A stretch of DNA of 64,000 nt from Diploptera punctata (lineage: Eukaryota; Arthropoda; Insecta; Blattodea; Blaberidae): the NCBI GenBank assembly GCA_030220185.1, contig JASPKZ010007551.1, positions 206,001 through 270,000 on the forward strand. The letters run 5' to 3'. Both the position numbers and the translations under genes were made by a program. This document shows positions 29,850 to 41,093 of the stretch, one piece after another (position 1 is the first letter of the stretch; each line of letters begins with the position of its first letter). The notes beneath the pieces were generated by a model. The model saw only the letters and a program-made list of their open reading frames with translations. It was not told the DNA's origin and did no database searches.

Positions 29850-30303
29850 CATGTTGCAATCAGTATTATAAGATCGTGCATTAATGTAAAGAGACATACT
29901 ATGAAATAAACTTTACATGTTTTTATGCAACATGTAGCCAACTATGTGAAGGTTTCTGATATTAACGAAAATGAGAAACATTTTTTTTACGTACTGGTAG
30001 TACATGTGTGAAATTATTGATATTAAGTGCACTCCCTCGTATGGCAAAATTTATAAGAACATGTATTATGTGTAACACCAATGCGGCGTTGCCACATATT
30101 TTGATCCTTCCATGATACAAAATTCTTTGCTCTAAGGAGTATCTTCTTGCTAAAACGATGTACACCTGTTTCCATCATTTACTCAAATGTACGTCACTCG
30201 CTATTTTTTTTTAAATTTCCTAACTGTAAAGTAAATTCCAGGAAATTCCAGTCATAACTTCCCAGGAAAATTATCATACTCTAAATAAGAACTGCATTAG
30301 TTT
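29850..30303. other. No recognisable feature
   Basis: AT-rich unique sequence. Confidence 0.4.
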
Positions 30304-30985
30304 TTCATAAGTAATGCCACGAGTGAATTTATCTAGAGAATTTGGAAATCAAGAGTGGCATTTGTTAGGACTATTTAACGAATAAAATTAAGCTGTTTAC
30401 TCACAAATCATTATTTAACTATAGTTATTTTAAAATATTTATATATTTAATGTAAACGGCGATGTTTGAAAACAAATGAGAAACGATAGGTACGCTTCTA
30501 CTGCTTCTTTTGTTTATCACTGCAACCAGATCATACTATTTATTGCCAAAGGAACGCAATATTGTAAGAATGCTCTCTAGTGGAGAAAAATGAAACACAT
30601 CAATCTGTATATTAATTCATTTTTGATGTCGTATGATGTAAATATGACAATTATATTTTTCTCGATTATTACCTGGGAAAAAAATACATTTAAGAAAGTG
30701 CAAACAGTGGTTTCTTTTTTTGGTGGTATAATCAATTGCTACAAATGTTGACATGTAAGCACTATTATATACAATCTGGTAGCCGTATTGTTATAGGCTC
30801 AGTCACTGCAAAATAACGGTCAGACCTGTTCAGAATATTAAAAAGGAGGAGCTTTGTTTAATATATGATAATCCTAACACTGATAAATATTTCGTGAAAC
30901 ACGACTCTGATTGGTTGTAAAACAGAAATCATTGAAACGTGATTGGTCATTGACTCCCATTTGGGGCATGAGTTAAATAGTCTTC
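30304..30985. mobile_element. Unclassified interspersed repeat L, long copy
   Basis: About 680 bp, over 90% similar by eye to 57466-58186. No long frame, no tRNA boxes, no terminal inverted repeats found. Blocks include CAATTGCTACAAATGTTGACA, CAAAATAACGGTCAGACCTG and CATTGACTCCCATTTGGGGC. The left hairpin of the 57466 copy is half deleted here. Confidence 0.8.
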
Positions 30986-31034
30986 AGAATTAAATGTATT
31001 CTATGTCATTAATAGCATTTGTTATCATTTGTCT

Positions 31035-31186
31035 ATCCTGTACATTTTATATTTCATTTGTTAATCCCAGAATAAATCAAAATATATTGTAATGTATATG
31101 TAAGAGTAGTTTTATCATTCTTCTAACCTGGTCGAGTGGTAGACAACGCCTTAAGGTCTTAACTCTGCCAGGTAAAATGAAGTTGC

Positions 31187-31250
<64 letters not shown>

Positions 31251-31252
31251 TA
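31035..31252 (+). mobile_element. LINE family O 3' UTR and tail
   Basis: AATAAATCAAAATATATTGTAATG-type UTR, then CCTGGTCGAGTGGTAGACAA, CCTTAAGG, TAACTCTGCCAGG, AAAATGAAG and a 60-bp (TTA)n. Same 3' end as 17928-18039; the coding part is absent. Confidence 0.8.
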
Positions 31253-31334
31253 ATTGATTATATCTTATATAATCTACTATTGAATAACTAATATTCATTT
31301 TTTCTCGTATGACAGTATTTCTTACTTTTTCTAA

Positions 31335-31565
31335 TTTTGAAATTGGTATGGGCACATATGACGAATGCGCGAAGAAAGGTTACCTAAGAAAACTTTGGAA
31401 TGGTGTCCACCTGGAAGAAGAAGGAAAGGAAGACCAGAAATAAGACCTGGAATGAGAACAAGAGGACTGGAGGACATGGAGTGGATAGATAGAGACGAGT
31501 GGAGAACAAAAATAAAACTTTACGCACAGGTAGATGTCTAAACATTAAAATTCTATATATAAATA
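31335..31565 (+). pseudogene. LINE reverse transcriptase C-terminus (family J)
   Basis: Frame reads WCPPGRRRKGRPEIRPGMRT, then RGLEDMEWIDRDEWRTKIKL and a stop, which fits the W-P-GRR-RGRP--W and D-R--WR boxes of RTE-like C-termini. A short UTR leads into (TTA)n. Confidence 0.6.
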
Positions 31566-31567
31566 AA

Positions 31568-31600
31568 ATTATTATTATTATCATCATCATCATTTATTAA

Positions 31601-31652
<52 letters not shown>
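31568..31652. repeat. (TTA)n/(TCA)n microsatellite
   Basis: LINE tail expanded into trinucleotide repeats. Confidence 0.9.
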
Positions 31653-31654
<2 letters not shown>

Positions 31655-31769
31655 GCTAGCTAGCACACAACAAAATAGCTAGATCTTTAATTCTATACAC
31701 GAGACTACTAGGTTTGGTATGTCCAACCCAGAGATACAATAATATGTTTTTATCGAGCAAGTTGACTCA

Positions 31770-31850
31770 TTAATAGCGTTTGAGACTCATATTCGGTATA
31801 TCCCGGATTCAAACTCCGATGCCGACCAAACTGACAGAATTTTTTTCTAG
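31770..31850 (+). other. Orphan tRNA-like head
   Basis: CGTTTGAGACTCATATTCGG followed by CCGGATTCAAACTCCG (B box and T stem) and a T7 run. No body recognised. Confidence 0.35.
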
Positions 31851-31854
31851 TTTT

Positions 31855-32305
31855 CCTCTTCATTAGGCAAATATGGATTGGAATTTTATTGTCAGGACTC
31901 GTTTCATCATATTTATTTTATACTATCAAAACAAAGTAGACATGATATTATGTTGATGTTAAAATAATCTATAGATAAGAATGAAATAATGCTACCTTTT
32001 CAATGGGTATAAGTGTCTAGTTGCCATGATAATCAGCAGAATAAAGATAGAGTTCAGTTCTGACTGAAGTTAAACTTCTTTTAACACTTAAACCGAATGC
32101 CATGACACATAGACAGAACTCAGATTAACTCTAAGAACGTTTTACATTCTTATGCGTTAATCTATCTAATTAGTGGATAGCTTAATAATTGAAAAGCTTC
32201 CTCTAATAAGGATGTAATCATTAATATTTGTGAAGGTATGTAATATACAAATACATGTTTACAGTATATATTATAACTATACAATATACTAATTAAAAAG
32301 GGCTA
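31855..32305. other. No recognisable feature
   Basis: AT-rich sequence. Confidence 0.4.
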
Positions 32306-32311
32306 AAAATA

Positions 32312-32801
32312 CATGGTGTCTCTTAAGTCGCTATCCATATTCAATGAAAACATTATATTTTTCTTTCATTTGCATACACAGTTAGGTTAGTGTAACATGT
32401 TTAATACTGAAGAACGGTTTGTCATTGTTTGCACACGGTTACGCCAGAGCTGAATTTATCCATAAATTCAAATTGCCACTGATCGTCCGAACGCATCAAC
32501 TTGACGCCTCAGTTGTCCCTCGTAACACAGTATGGAAAATTGTTCGTTTCATTCTACGAAAACGTCCTCATCACGTCCGCTTGATTTACGAAATCGTATC
32601 ACAGAAGCAGCAGGTTTTTATGCTGTTTAAATGTTAAGATCTACATTTCGTTTCACAGCTGAATGATGGAGTATGTGTTTTCATCCAGATGGTGGTCATG
32701 AAGAGAGGCAGTAGAATACGTGTAAACCTTCACAACAACATTCATTTTTCAATCATTGCCTTCCTTCATTGAAATGGGTAGTAACTATAGAGACACCCTG
32801 T
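32312..32801 (+). mobile_element. Non-autonomous Tc1/mariner-like element
   Basis: Ends GGTGTCTCTTAAGTCGCTAT (left) and complement GGTGTCTCTATAGTTACTAC (right) form about 35-bp inverted repeats with CCATATTCAATGAA against CCATTTCAATGAA. TA flanks both sides. Inside, RNTVWKIVRFILRKRPHHVR (from about 32521) looks like part of a transposase HTH region. About 490 bp, so the catalytic part is missing. Confidence 0.7.
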
Positions 32802-32839
32802 TAGAGCAAATTTAAATTTAGATTTATTTTAAAGAATGC

Positions 32840-33717
32840 CCCGCTATCGTATAAAGTCCATGTTCTAGGATGTAGTACTATTGGGCGATAGCGAGGAGAT
32901 ACTTAAGGCCAACACGCACACACTATTGAGTAACACTAGGAAATTGTGACTGGAAGTAAATATCATCATCATCATCATCATAGTACATTCACGAATTTTA
33001 TCAATAAAACTAAATATATGGTCAAACATAGAAATATATTATATAATGAGAATGGATAGCTAATGACAAATGAGGGAAATTTTGAGGAAGTGGCTGAATT
33101 CAAATACCTAGGAACAATAATAACAAATAGGAATGATATGCAAATATAAATTAAACATAGGTTCAATTCTAGAAATGAGTTCATTTATGCACTACAGAGA
33201 CTCTTGATGTCCCAACTCCTTTAAAAAAACGTTAAACTGAAAATATATAAAAATATTATTTTACCAGTTATATTATATGGATGCGAAACATGGACTCTTA
33301 CCTTAAGGGAGAAAAGGAGATTACAAGTATTTGAGAATAAAGTTCTTAGGAATTTTTTTGGACCAAAGAGAGATGAACAGAGAGGTGAATGGAGAAGACT
33401 AAATAATACTGAACTACATGGTCTTTATAGGAAGTCAGATATAATAAGAACAGTCAAATCTCGTAGATTGCGATGGGCAGGACATGTGGCGCGAATGGGG
33501 AATGAAAGACGTTCATGGAAGCTTCTTGAAGGAAAACCAGAGGGAAAACGCTCAAATGCTTATAATGAGGTGGGAGAATAACATTAACTATGATTTGAGG
33601 GAAGTAGATTGTACAGGGAACGATTGGAAAATATTAGCTCGGGATAGGGATGTATGGAGAGCTTATGTCCGCGCGGCCAGGAACCTACGGGTTCGATAGT
33701 GCCAGTGAGTTAGTTAG
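32840..33717 (+). mobile_element. RTE-type LINE copy, 5'-truncated, target duplication
   Basis: Begins just before the RT motif C (VVLLGDSEEIL; the YADD itself is lost) and runs to GTTCGATAGTGCCAGTGAG. TTTAAAGAATGC at 32828-32839 and 33718-33729 is an exact 12-bp duplication. Many indels break the frame. About 32959-32998 holds a small (CAT)n-ended piece of family F that is not part of the RTE. Confidence 0.88.
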
Positions 33718-33823
33718 TTTAAAGAATGCAAAGATGACGCTGATGATGATGATGATAATAATTATATAATCAATTGAGTTGGTGTTTACTTGATGAAAAT
33801 CCATATTCATTAATTAAATAAAA

Positions 33824-33904
33824 ATTTGATTTTCATATTTATTATATAATTCAGTGTACCGAAACAGCTGTCACTGAATTATATAATAAATATGAAAATC
33901 AAAT
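33824..33904. repeat. Perfect 33-bp inverted repeat
   Basis: 33824-33856 and 33872-33904 are exact complements (left arm starts ATTTGATTTTCATATTTATT, right arm ends with its complement) around a 15-nt loop. Beyond the arms, TTAATTAAATAAAA on the left and TTTTATTTAATTAA on the right extend the symmetry imperfectly. Confidence 0.92.
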
Positions 33905-33929
33905 AAAACTACGTTTTATTTTTATTTAA

Positions 33930-33970
33930 TTAATAATAATTATTATTATTATCATTATTACTATTATCAC

Positions 33971-34010
<40 letters not shown>

Positions 34011-34012
34011 AA
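33930..34012. repeat. (ATT)n microsatellite
   Basis: Interrupted trinucleotide run. Confidence 0.9.
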
Positions 34013-34014
34013 TT

Positions 34015-34510
34015 TATTTTCTAGATATACTATACTACAAAAAAAACAAAGGAACTTGTAAAGTGGTTGGAAGAAAAATAAAAAGAAGCTGCATTTTATA
34101 CAAAATAAACACAGTTTTCTGTGTAAACATAAGTTACTCGGGGGTAAAAAAGAAAGAAATTCTTATGTAAAGCTTAAATTAAAATTTCTTTCTCTTCTTC
34201 TCATAAATAAATACACATGTGTTCCTTACAATTCTAAATACAATTTTGCAACAAAAGTAGACAGACTTCACTAGGCATTCTGATTCTATCTCCTTTAAAT
34301 CGCCCGAGAGAGAATACAAAATACACAAGAGAAAACCTCGCTACACTGCACTGTTAACTGCAAGGAAAAAGACAATATTTGAATTTGAGAATATGGCATC
34401 CACTTAATTCGATTTCCCATAGGTTAAACAAAACAATTTATTAAACAATCTATATTTAACGATAAAATACAATTGATACCTGTGGAAATTTCGCTATACT
34501 GGAGGGTGAA
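34015..34510. other. No recognisable feature
   Basis: AT-rich unique sequence. Confidence 0.4.
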
Positions 34511-34514
34511 AACA

Positions 34515-34610
34515 TATTAACGGAGTGAGATGGCTTAGACGGTAGCGTTTCATATTCGGGAGGTTCCGGATTAAAATTCCGGGACCCACTAATCTGACTT
34601 ACGTTATATT
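34515..34610 (+). other. Orphan tRNA-like head
   Basis: GATGGCTTAGACGGTAGCG fits a tRNA D arm and A box, and CCGGATTAAAATTCCGG fits a B box and T stem. A T5 run follows. No SINE body recognised. Confidence 0.4.
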
Positions 34611-34632
34611 TTTCTCAAGACAACTGTAACAA

Positions 34633-34809
34633 ACTTATTCATTGGCACCCTCGAACCCGCAGTTCATGGCCGCGCGGACACAGGCTCTCCATACATCCCT
34701 ATCCTGAGCTAATGTTTTCCAAACATCCCCTGTATAATCTACTTCCCTCAAATCATAGTTAATGTTTTTCTCCCACCTTATTCTTGATCTACCAACTAGG
34801 CGTGGTTTT
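34633..34809 (-). mobile_element. RTE-type LINE copy, 3' part before insertion
   Basis: ATTGGCACCCTCGAACCCGC to ACTAGGCGTGG, the 3' end of the abundant RTE family; RIRWEKNINYDLREVDYTGD is readable on the minus strand. The copy is split by the element at 34810-35359 and resumes at 35360. Confidence 0.85.
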
Positions 34810-35359
34810 TGTCTAAAAATCATAATTTTGGCCTCGCGTTACACAAGGATAATTGAGATGCATAAGGCCACGAAGGTACCATATATTGATACTATCATAG
34901 CAGAAAGGGTCACCACCATGTTTCAAAAGATAAATGATCATGGAATATAGGACACTTTCCACAATGGCGTACTACACATAGAAACATATTTGACCAAATA
35001 AATAATCCATAGTACTTAGCATGTAGCAACCAAGATCAGAAAGATCAGCGCAGAGTGGCGTGGCTTCATTCCGGTCCTGAATCGAGCCGAGCTCTTCAGC
35101 GACACGGTTTCCGATGCCCCAATCAAGTGAGATCTCTTCGCCCAAGTGAGATCTATTCGCCTTGGCAACAATTTCCATATAAATCTCACATTACTTCAAA
35201 CAATAAAATAAATCCCCATAAAATCGCCGTGTAGACAAGGGTATACCAGCTGAACCCAATAACGAATACACACGCGAATTCGCCGACAAGGGACAAACAC
35301 AAGTCCCAGGAAAAGGCACACTGGACACCACCAATAGCTGTCACCAAGTGATGATGATG
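34810..35359 (+). mobile_element. Jockey-like LINE fragment inserted in an RTE copy
   Basis: A 550-bp insert with an ATGATGATG tail, flanked by AGGCGTGGTTTT at 34798-34809 and 35360-35371 (exact 12 bp). The plus frame at its start reads TRIIEMHKATKVPYIDTIIA and ERVTTMFQKIND, similar in layout to the last part of Jockey-like reverse transcriptases (a R-N--H-D---P-----I---R pattern). The rest is 3' UTR. The insertion is certain; the clade is tentative. Confidence 0.8.
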
Positions 35360-35516
35360 AGGCGTGGTTTTCCTGCAAGAAGCTTCCACGCCCTTCTTTT
35401 ATTCCCCATTCGTGCCACATGTCTTGCTCATAGCTGTCTATGAGCCTAAAGTGTTCTTATAATACGTTTTCTTATAAATATCATATAGCTCACTGTTACA
35501 TGGTTTTCTCCATTCC
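35360..35516 (-). mobile_element. RTE-type LINE copy, continuation after insertion
   Basis: Continues the copy interrupted at 34809: GTTTTCCTGCAAGAAGCTTC, ATTCCCCATTCGTGCCACAT and CTCACTGTTACATGG match other copies. It ends near CTCCATTCCC by 5' truncation. Confidence 0.85.
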
Positions 35517-35559
35517 CAAAACAACTATATGATTCCATTCCACTTCCGTCGCTTTGGCG

Positions 35560-35758
35560 TGTCGATAAAGTCCCGTTTCATTTCGATATCACGAAGAGGG
35601 ATTTCTCAGGTCGATATGTACGAGACGACTTTACTTCCTTTACGAAGGAATCCAAACTCAGGAATTTCATACCCTGACAAATCCATCAACGTCGGCCGGG
35701 TGTCATCCCGCGCACCTTGAAACCAGAGGCGAACATGGTAACACTAAACATAGAGGCC
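35560..35758 (-). mobile_element. tRNA-headed SINE, family C relative
   Basis: Minus strand head ATTCGGCCTCTATGTTTAGT, a B-box-like CGGGATGACACCCGG, then TGATGGATTTGTCAGGG, parallel to the family C head followed by GATGGATTTTT. The body differs from family C. Confidence 0.5.
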
Positions 35759-35999
35759 GAATTTACCTTTGCCCCGGGTTATGTGATTTTACATGTGTTG
35801 TCTCAGGCAGTGTCATGAAATTCTGTTAACTACAGATCCAGGGAGGCCAGCCACCATATCTGTCTTTGCAAATAGACCTATTTGGTTCAGAGTTTTGCTT
35901 CTTGGCTACTGGGTTTTGGATTGTAAATTCTACAAAAAAATTGGAGGAGAGAAACAATGAAAAATAACCAGTTCTACTTTTGAGAATCCGATGAAAAAA

Positions 36000-36327
36000 A
36001 AATCAAATGAATTATGGAAGATTCGCAAAATTTAATCTGGAAGGAGATCAAACATCGTAAAAAGAAATGGATTGGACTCTCTCTCAGAAGAGAACCAGAC
36101 AATGTGTCAAAGAGAGCTCTGGAATGAAATCCACCAGGAATTGTTTACGAAAAGAGGAAGATCAACAATTACATGCCGCAGCACAATAGTAATAGAAATT
36201 GAACAACAAATGAAACCTGGAATTAATTCAGGAATTTGACCCAAAACATCCGAAGACGTGCTTTCACAAAGACCCGATGCTTCCAAGAGTGACAGGAACT
36301 AATTACCTACTATTCTATTTTATCAAT
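36000..36327 (+). pseudogene. LINE reverse transcriptase C-terminus (family K)
   Basis: Broken frame: WIGLSLRREPDNVSKRALE, stop, NPPG, KRGRSTIT and QQMKPGINSG, matching the WLGH-LRR, A--WNP-G-R-RGRP and G-- boxes of RTE-like C-termini. Ends in (AAT)n. Confidence 0.5.
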
Positions 36328-36400
36328 AATAATAATAATAATAATAATTATTATTATTATTATTATATTATTAATTTTAATAATAACAACAATAATAATT
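36328..36400. repeat. (AAT)n / (ATT)n microsatellite
   Basis: The AAT run turns into ATT, giving a small inverted repeat around 36348. Confidence 0.9.
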
Positions 36401-36689
36401 TCACGATATAGTTACATTTAAATCAGTTGGGGTGTATGGAAAACTGCGTTTAATTATGGCTATATTTTTTATTCTCAATTACTTGTGAGGTGATATTAGA
36501 GGTCCAACAGCCGAAAATAGCACTACAAAGAAAATTTCGCCGTCCAACCTATAACGAACTATTATTTATTTAAACAAGGATGTGTTATCTAGAGGGCGGT
36601 GGTAAAAATGATCTTAACTTGTCAGTTTGTTTAATAGTTGATAGTTAAAGCGTGCTATCTGTTCTATTATTTCATTATTGCTTACTATT

Positions 36690-37115
36690 TTTGCTCTGAC
36701 CGGCACTTTGCCCTAAAAAGCCATACTTTTAGTTTTTTGAAGTTGAGACTTTAAGTTTATAATAGAGTCCTATTTGATTCAACTTGTAAATGGCTCTTTG
36801 TAAACCATCCTCTGACTACTCTATAATTACCAGATCGTCTGCATACATTAAAATATTCATATAAATTTCCTTACTAATTTGCATTCCTACTGGTCTTGAT
36901 TTTCCATTTTCGTATAACCTCGTCAAAATATATATTAAACAATGCAGATGATAATGTACACCCTTGTCGAACTCCTTGATTTATTAAAATTTCTTCTCTG
37001 GAATAATTATCTGAATTAAGGATAATTTTTGTGCCATTAAAAAGACTTTTTATTCCTTCTATAAGTTGAGATGGGTATCCTCTTGCCTTCATTATTTCGC
37101 ACAATTTTCTTCATT
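36690..37115 (-). pseudogene. LINE reverse transcriptase palm fragment
   Basis: The minus frame 36874-37104 contains KARGYPSQLIEGIKSLFNGT and NQGVRQGCTLSSALFNIYFD (RT motif B). Further on, after a frameshift, YADDLVIIE (near 36824-36850) is motif C with both aspartates, then QRAIYKLN. This part is usually missing from 5'-truncated copies in this window. It is a different lineage from the abundant RTE family. Confidence 0.8.
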
Positions 37116-37139
37116 TTTTCATGTACAATTTTGGACTTA

Positions 37140-37750
37140 ACACCTTTTACGAAACAAACACATCATCACAAATAGCGACAAATAATTCATGAAGTTCCGC
37201 TCATGACTATAAAGTAACTGTAATAAAAACATACTCTTTGTTTACATTAAGGTACCCAGGATGTAATGATAAGTTATGTTGAATACAAGGTTTGGGAGTT
37301 TAAATCGGCTGGGTTTCATTTTCTGGAATAAAATTCCTAACAATGCCTTCCTTCGGAAAGAAAGTAAAACCACGAATACCATTCCTTGTGCTCTGCCCTT
37401 TGTACCTTCAATTTTACTATAAATTTCCTCATTGATTGTCGAATGTTTTATTGTCACTTAACTCTTGACCTTCCTCTTCTGCCCTCTTCCTTTAATTCTT
37501 CATATATGTAGGCCTACAGCTTTTAGTATTCTCCTATTGTTATTTTTTTACATGATCCTACCTCTTCAGTCTTCTAGATTCAGTCTCATCCGTTGTGGTT
37601 CTTTCCCTAGGCATCAAACTTCTGACTTGCGTATTACAAGTAGGCCTAATTTTATTCGAGATTTTCTTGCAGACCTCCTCCAAAATTCCATTTCAACTGC
37701 ACATAATTTCTTAGCATGTTCTTAATTTATTGTCCTGACTTATACTCCAT
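37140..37750. other. No recognisable feature
   Basis: AT-rich. Contains two of the TAGGCCTA octamers (37509, 37641). Confidence 0.4.
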
Positions 37751-37762
37751 ACTTTCTAGGAT

Positions 37763-38066
37763 AAAAGTAAAGTATTCCCACTACAGGCCTCAGGAGGCCC
37801 TTGGGGTAGTGGGAGGTTAGGGCTCCCACTATTTCTAGACAATCGGCACTTGATGTCAGCCGGGTTGTCAGCCCTGCGTGACGGCCGCCTTTACCCCAGA
37901 ACAAGCGTCTGGTACTCATTTCCGTTAGAGGCTGAGTCGACCCCAGGGCCATAGTGCCGCCAGAAGGTTTGGGTCAGTTTAAAAATCCTGACCCCACCGG
38001 GGACTTGAACCCTCGACCTTCCGGCTTGTAGCGCAGCGCCTTAACCACTACGCTACGGCGTGCCCC
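37763..38066 (-). mobile_element. SINE family B, full-length, perfect target duplication
   Basis: 304 bp, same length as the copy at 45769. Minus-strand head GGCACGCCGTAGCGTAGTGG (perfect A box TAGCGTAGTGG), B box GGTTCAAGTCC, a GGGTCAGGATTTTTAAACTG middle and a TACTTT tail. ACTTTCTAGGAT at 37751-37762 and 38067-38078 is an exact 12-bp duplication. Confidence 0.95.
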
Positions 38067-38079
38067 ACTTTCTAGGATG

Positions 38080-38618
38080 GATTTGTAAATTAAAGTATTT
38101 TCAACAAATTTTAGGTACCTAACTCTACATCTTTTAGAACCTAAAAATCCGATATTCAGAAATCACTCAGCCAAAGCTAAGGAACAAGGATAAGGAACAT
38201 AACGGTCGGGCTGTTTTATTACAAAAATAAATTAAGAATAAAATATATGAAAATCAGAATGATTGATAGGTTAATCCTGTTAATACGGCACTACTATTTA
38301 CCCTGTCCGCGATGACCGCGCAGTAAATATTTCCGATTGTGTAATTTAATTTCGTACTGAAGGATTGGGCTAGATATTCTGCATTCTGTGGAATATAGAA
38401 ATTTCCCTGTTACCAAGTAGCTATAAATATTATTCTCCCTCCAAGAACATTTCTTTTATTTTTAATCATAGAACACATAAGTTTTTTTTCTTATTTAAAA
38501 GTGGAGTAGTATTACAAATATGAAAAAAAAAACTTTTGTAAAACTGAGATTTCTGGAGATGGGGACTTTCATATTGGGTGATTCAATTATAGAAAATGTT
38601 TTAAGAAACTAAAAACTA
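38080..38618. other. No recognisable feature
   Basis: Unique-looking sequence. Confidence 0.4.
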
Positions 38619-38621
38619 CAC

Positions 38622-38922
38622 GGCACGACAGGCCTAAAAGGTCCTTGGCCTATTTAGCCGGCTGCTGTTCTCACCTCCACATGTGTTAATCACAGAGATG
38701 GCCGATCATCTAGTAAGTGTAGAGGTGACATGTGGTCAGCATGTAAGATTCCGCAACTTTTATAGCTGATCTTCTCAACCTAGAGGCGCTTCTTATTGTA
38801 GCTACCCAAATTCTTCACGAAGCTGTGCGGGCACCGGTCCCATACTGTCCAAAATTCAATAAGAAAATTTCTTCTGCACCGAGGTAAGAAAGATGTCTTG
38901 AAACAATTCGGCTATGCCGCAG
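38622..38922 (-). mobile_element. SINE family D
   Basis: Shares TTAGCCGGCTGCTG, CATGTGTTAATCACAGAGAT, GACATGTGGTCAGCATG and GGGCACCGGTCCCATACT with the other D copies. The tRNA head at the right end (complement of CGGCATAGCCGAATTG) is mutated. Confidence 0.8.
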
Positions 38923-39160
38923 AACATACAAAATGTTAAAATGTTAAAAATTGGCAAGTAAAGTAAGAAACGTCAAATAAATATTGGCCTACAGTTCTAC
39001 GAAACTGTGGAGTCATATTTCGTAATTTTCGACATTTAATCAATGATGTAGTCACTTAATAGTTATAGTATAATTAAATTTAATCATCTCGATTGTTATT
39101 AGTATTTTTTCGTTACATTTTCGCAATATCGTTGCCACAATGTAACCTTTTCTTTTCTAC

Positions 39161-39162
<2 letters not shown>

Positions 39163-39234
<72 letters not shown>
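39163..39234. repeat. (AT)n(GT)n compound microsatellite
   Basis: About 20 bp AT, then about 52 bp GT, at the tail side of a family M SINE. Confidence 0.95.
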
Positions 39235-39235
<1 letters not shown>

Positions 39236-39237
<2 letters not shown>

Positions 39238-39545
39238 TACCACACCTGGACATACAGACCTCACCTGATGAATGATCAAATCAATTCCGAGTCCACCTTC
39301 CAGATAACGTGAACACTTTTGACAAGACACATCATTCACTCATATATCAACATGATGAAAAGAGCAACATTATACGGGTAATTATGGTGGAAGATCGTGT
39401 TCAAAAATCATTTGGGCCTTAACATTTCATGACAATTGTACTATAGGTGAGGAGAATCCCAGAAAAAATCTCATCGAGGAAAATTGTCTCTACCAGGAAT
39501 GAAACCCGGATCACTGTATGTTTGAGCACATCTAGAACAAACCGA
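39236..39545 (-). mobile_element. SINE family M, diverged
   Basis: CACACCTGGACAT, CATTCACTCATATATCAACA, ATTTGGGCCTTAACATTTCA and GATCACTGTATGTTTGAG follow the order of the copies at 26955 and 61128. The (GT)n next to it parallels the (CA)n beside the 61128 copy. Confidence 0.5.
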
Positions 39546-39549
39546 TTAA

Positions 39550-41090
39550 TGATCTTACAATCTTACATTAATACTGGCCATGTGAGAAAGTCAGATGAAT
39601 TTCTTAATAATTTGATATACTGTATCCCCTTCTTGCCCCAATCTTTTACAATTCAGCAAATTAACTTGAACTCGCTTTTAGAAGGACTTTACGAAGACGC
39701 ATTCTATTTAACACAAAGGTCATTTAAGGTCATTTGACAAAAGCAACTCGAATCTTGCGGCCTCTGTTGTATAGCTCTTTTCACTGAAGGAGTAAATATG
39801 GTTGTGTTGGACTAGAAACGGAATAAAGGCTCCTCGTATTTATGTACATTCCCCCCAATGCAATGTGTACATAGACTTTCCCAAATAGATGTATCGAGTG
39901 ATGGTTTAAATTTGCTTTACAGCAAATTGTAGATACACAAGATTGATTCATTAACAACAAATAATTTCTTTTGTAATGTGAGCTCTTCAAATTATACAAG
40001 AAACTTCAAAAAGCTTAGTAACAAAAACATCTCAATTACATTTGATGTCGCAATAATCCATGTATATTAATATGCTATTTTTTTCCACTTCTTCCTTTTT
40101 GTAAGAGTTTCACGACACGTAATTATAAATATAATGTCCTGGGCGGTCTCTTAAAGGGAGGGAGCAATGCTCTGAATCACACACGAGACAGTAATACAGG
40201 ACCTGTAGTTAACAAGTTACTAGGACAATAGCCGAGAGCAGCATATGATATCGCCAGACAAAGGACACACCCATGTCTATGCCCTAAAAGCTAATTAAGG
40301 ATGGACTTTCACATGTGAAGCGAGCGAAACGACGCGATATCTCTTTGTCTGTTATCTATTTCTGCATAGGAAATAAATAGCTGGAAAGAATAACACCACT
40401 CCCTACCTAAAAAAGGGAGAATTTGCACATCCCGCTATAAGTTAAACGAAGACACTAAGCCTAATTCAGCATTTGATTTACAAAAAAAAAAAAATAAATA
40501 CGGTAGCATGTACCAAAAGCAGCGCAATACTGATGGGTTATGAGGCCAATAGTTAATTCTACTGCTGAAGGCTTCCGCAGACAAGTGTTAAACAAGAAGA
40601 TTGATGACTTAACGTATCACTTATCTCCTTGCTTTTAACGGCCGAGAGAATATTCCACTCAACAGAGATGGAGTAGGTTGCTGATGGAGTAGGCTACTGA
40701 TGAGTTCGGTTATGAATTTCGAACCTCAATGCCTTCGTAAAATAGTGACAAGTTTTCACTCATTCCTTGGATAGAAGAGGTACCTCCCAATTTTTTCGAA
40801 CTGTAGAATTCTCCGCTTCAGGTAAGTTAGAGTTGAACCTCTGTTCTATATCTCTCATGTAAGTCCAAGCGAAAATCTCCTGTTCCACCGGAGACCAACT
40901 CAGAAAAGTATGGGTTCTTATATATGTGCGCCAGACATTTAACTCTTTCACGCTTTGTGACACAAAAGTTGAACCACCAGTCCATGACGGGAGCATCTTA
41001 TGCGTGATGGTACATAAACTGTGTCACTTTTTTGAAAGCACATCTAATGAAATGTGGTGGTAAATTTCTTAAACTATTTGGAAATGCAGA
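39550..41090. other. No recognisable feature in 1.5 kb
   Basis: No frames over 100 codons, tRNA boxes, inverted ends or family repeats recognised. Composition is a little more GC-rich in 40.1-41.0 kb than its surroundings. Confidence 0.4.
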
Positions 41091-41093
41091 TTT

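Noticed and set aside
31077..31355. Poly-Asn open frame on the minus strand
   Set aside because: Translation of the (TTA)n LINE tail.
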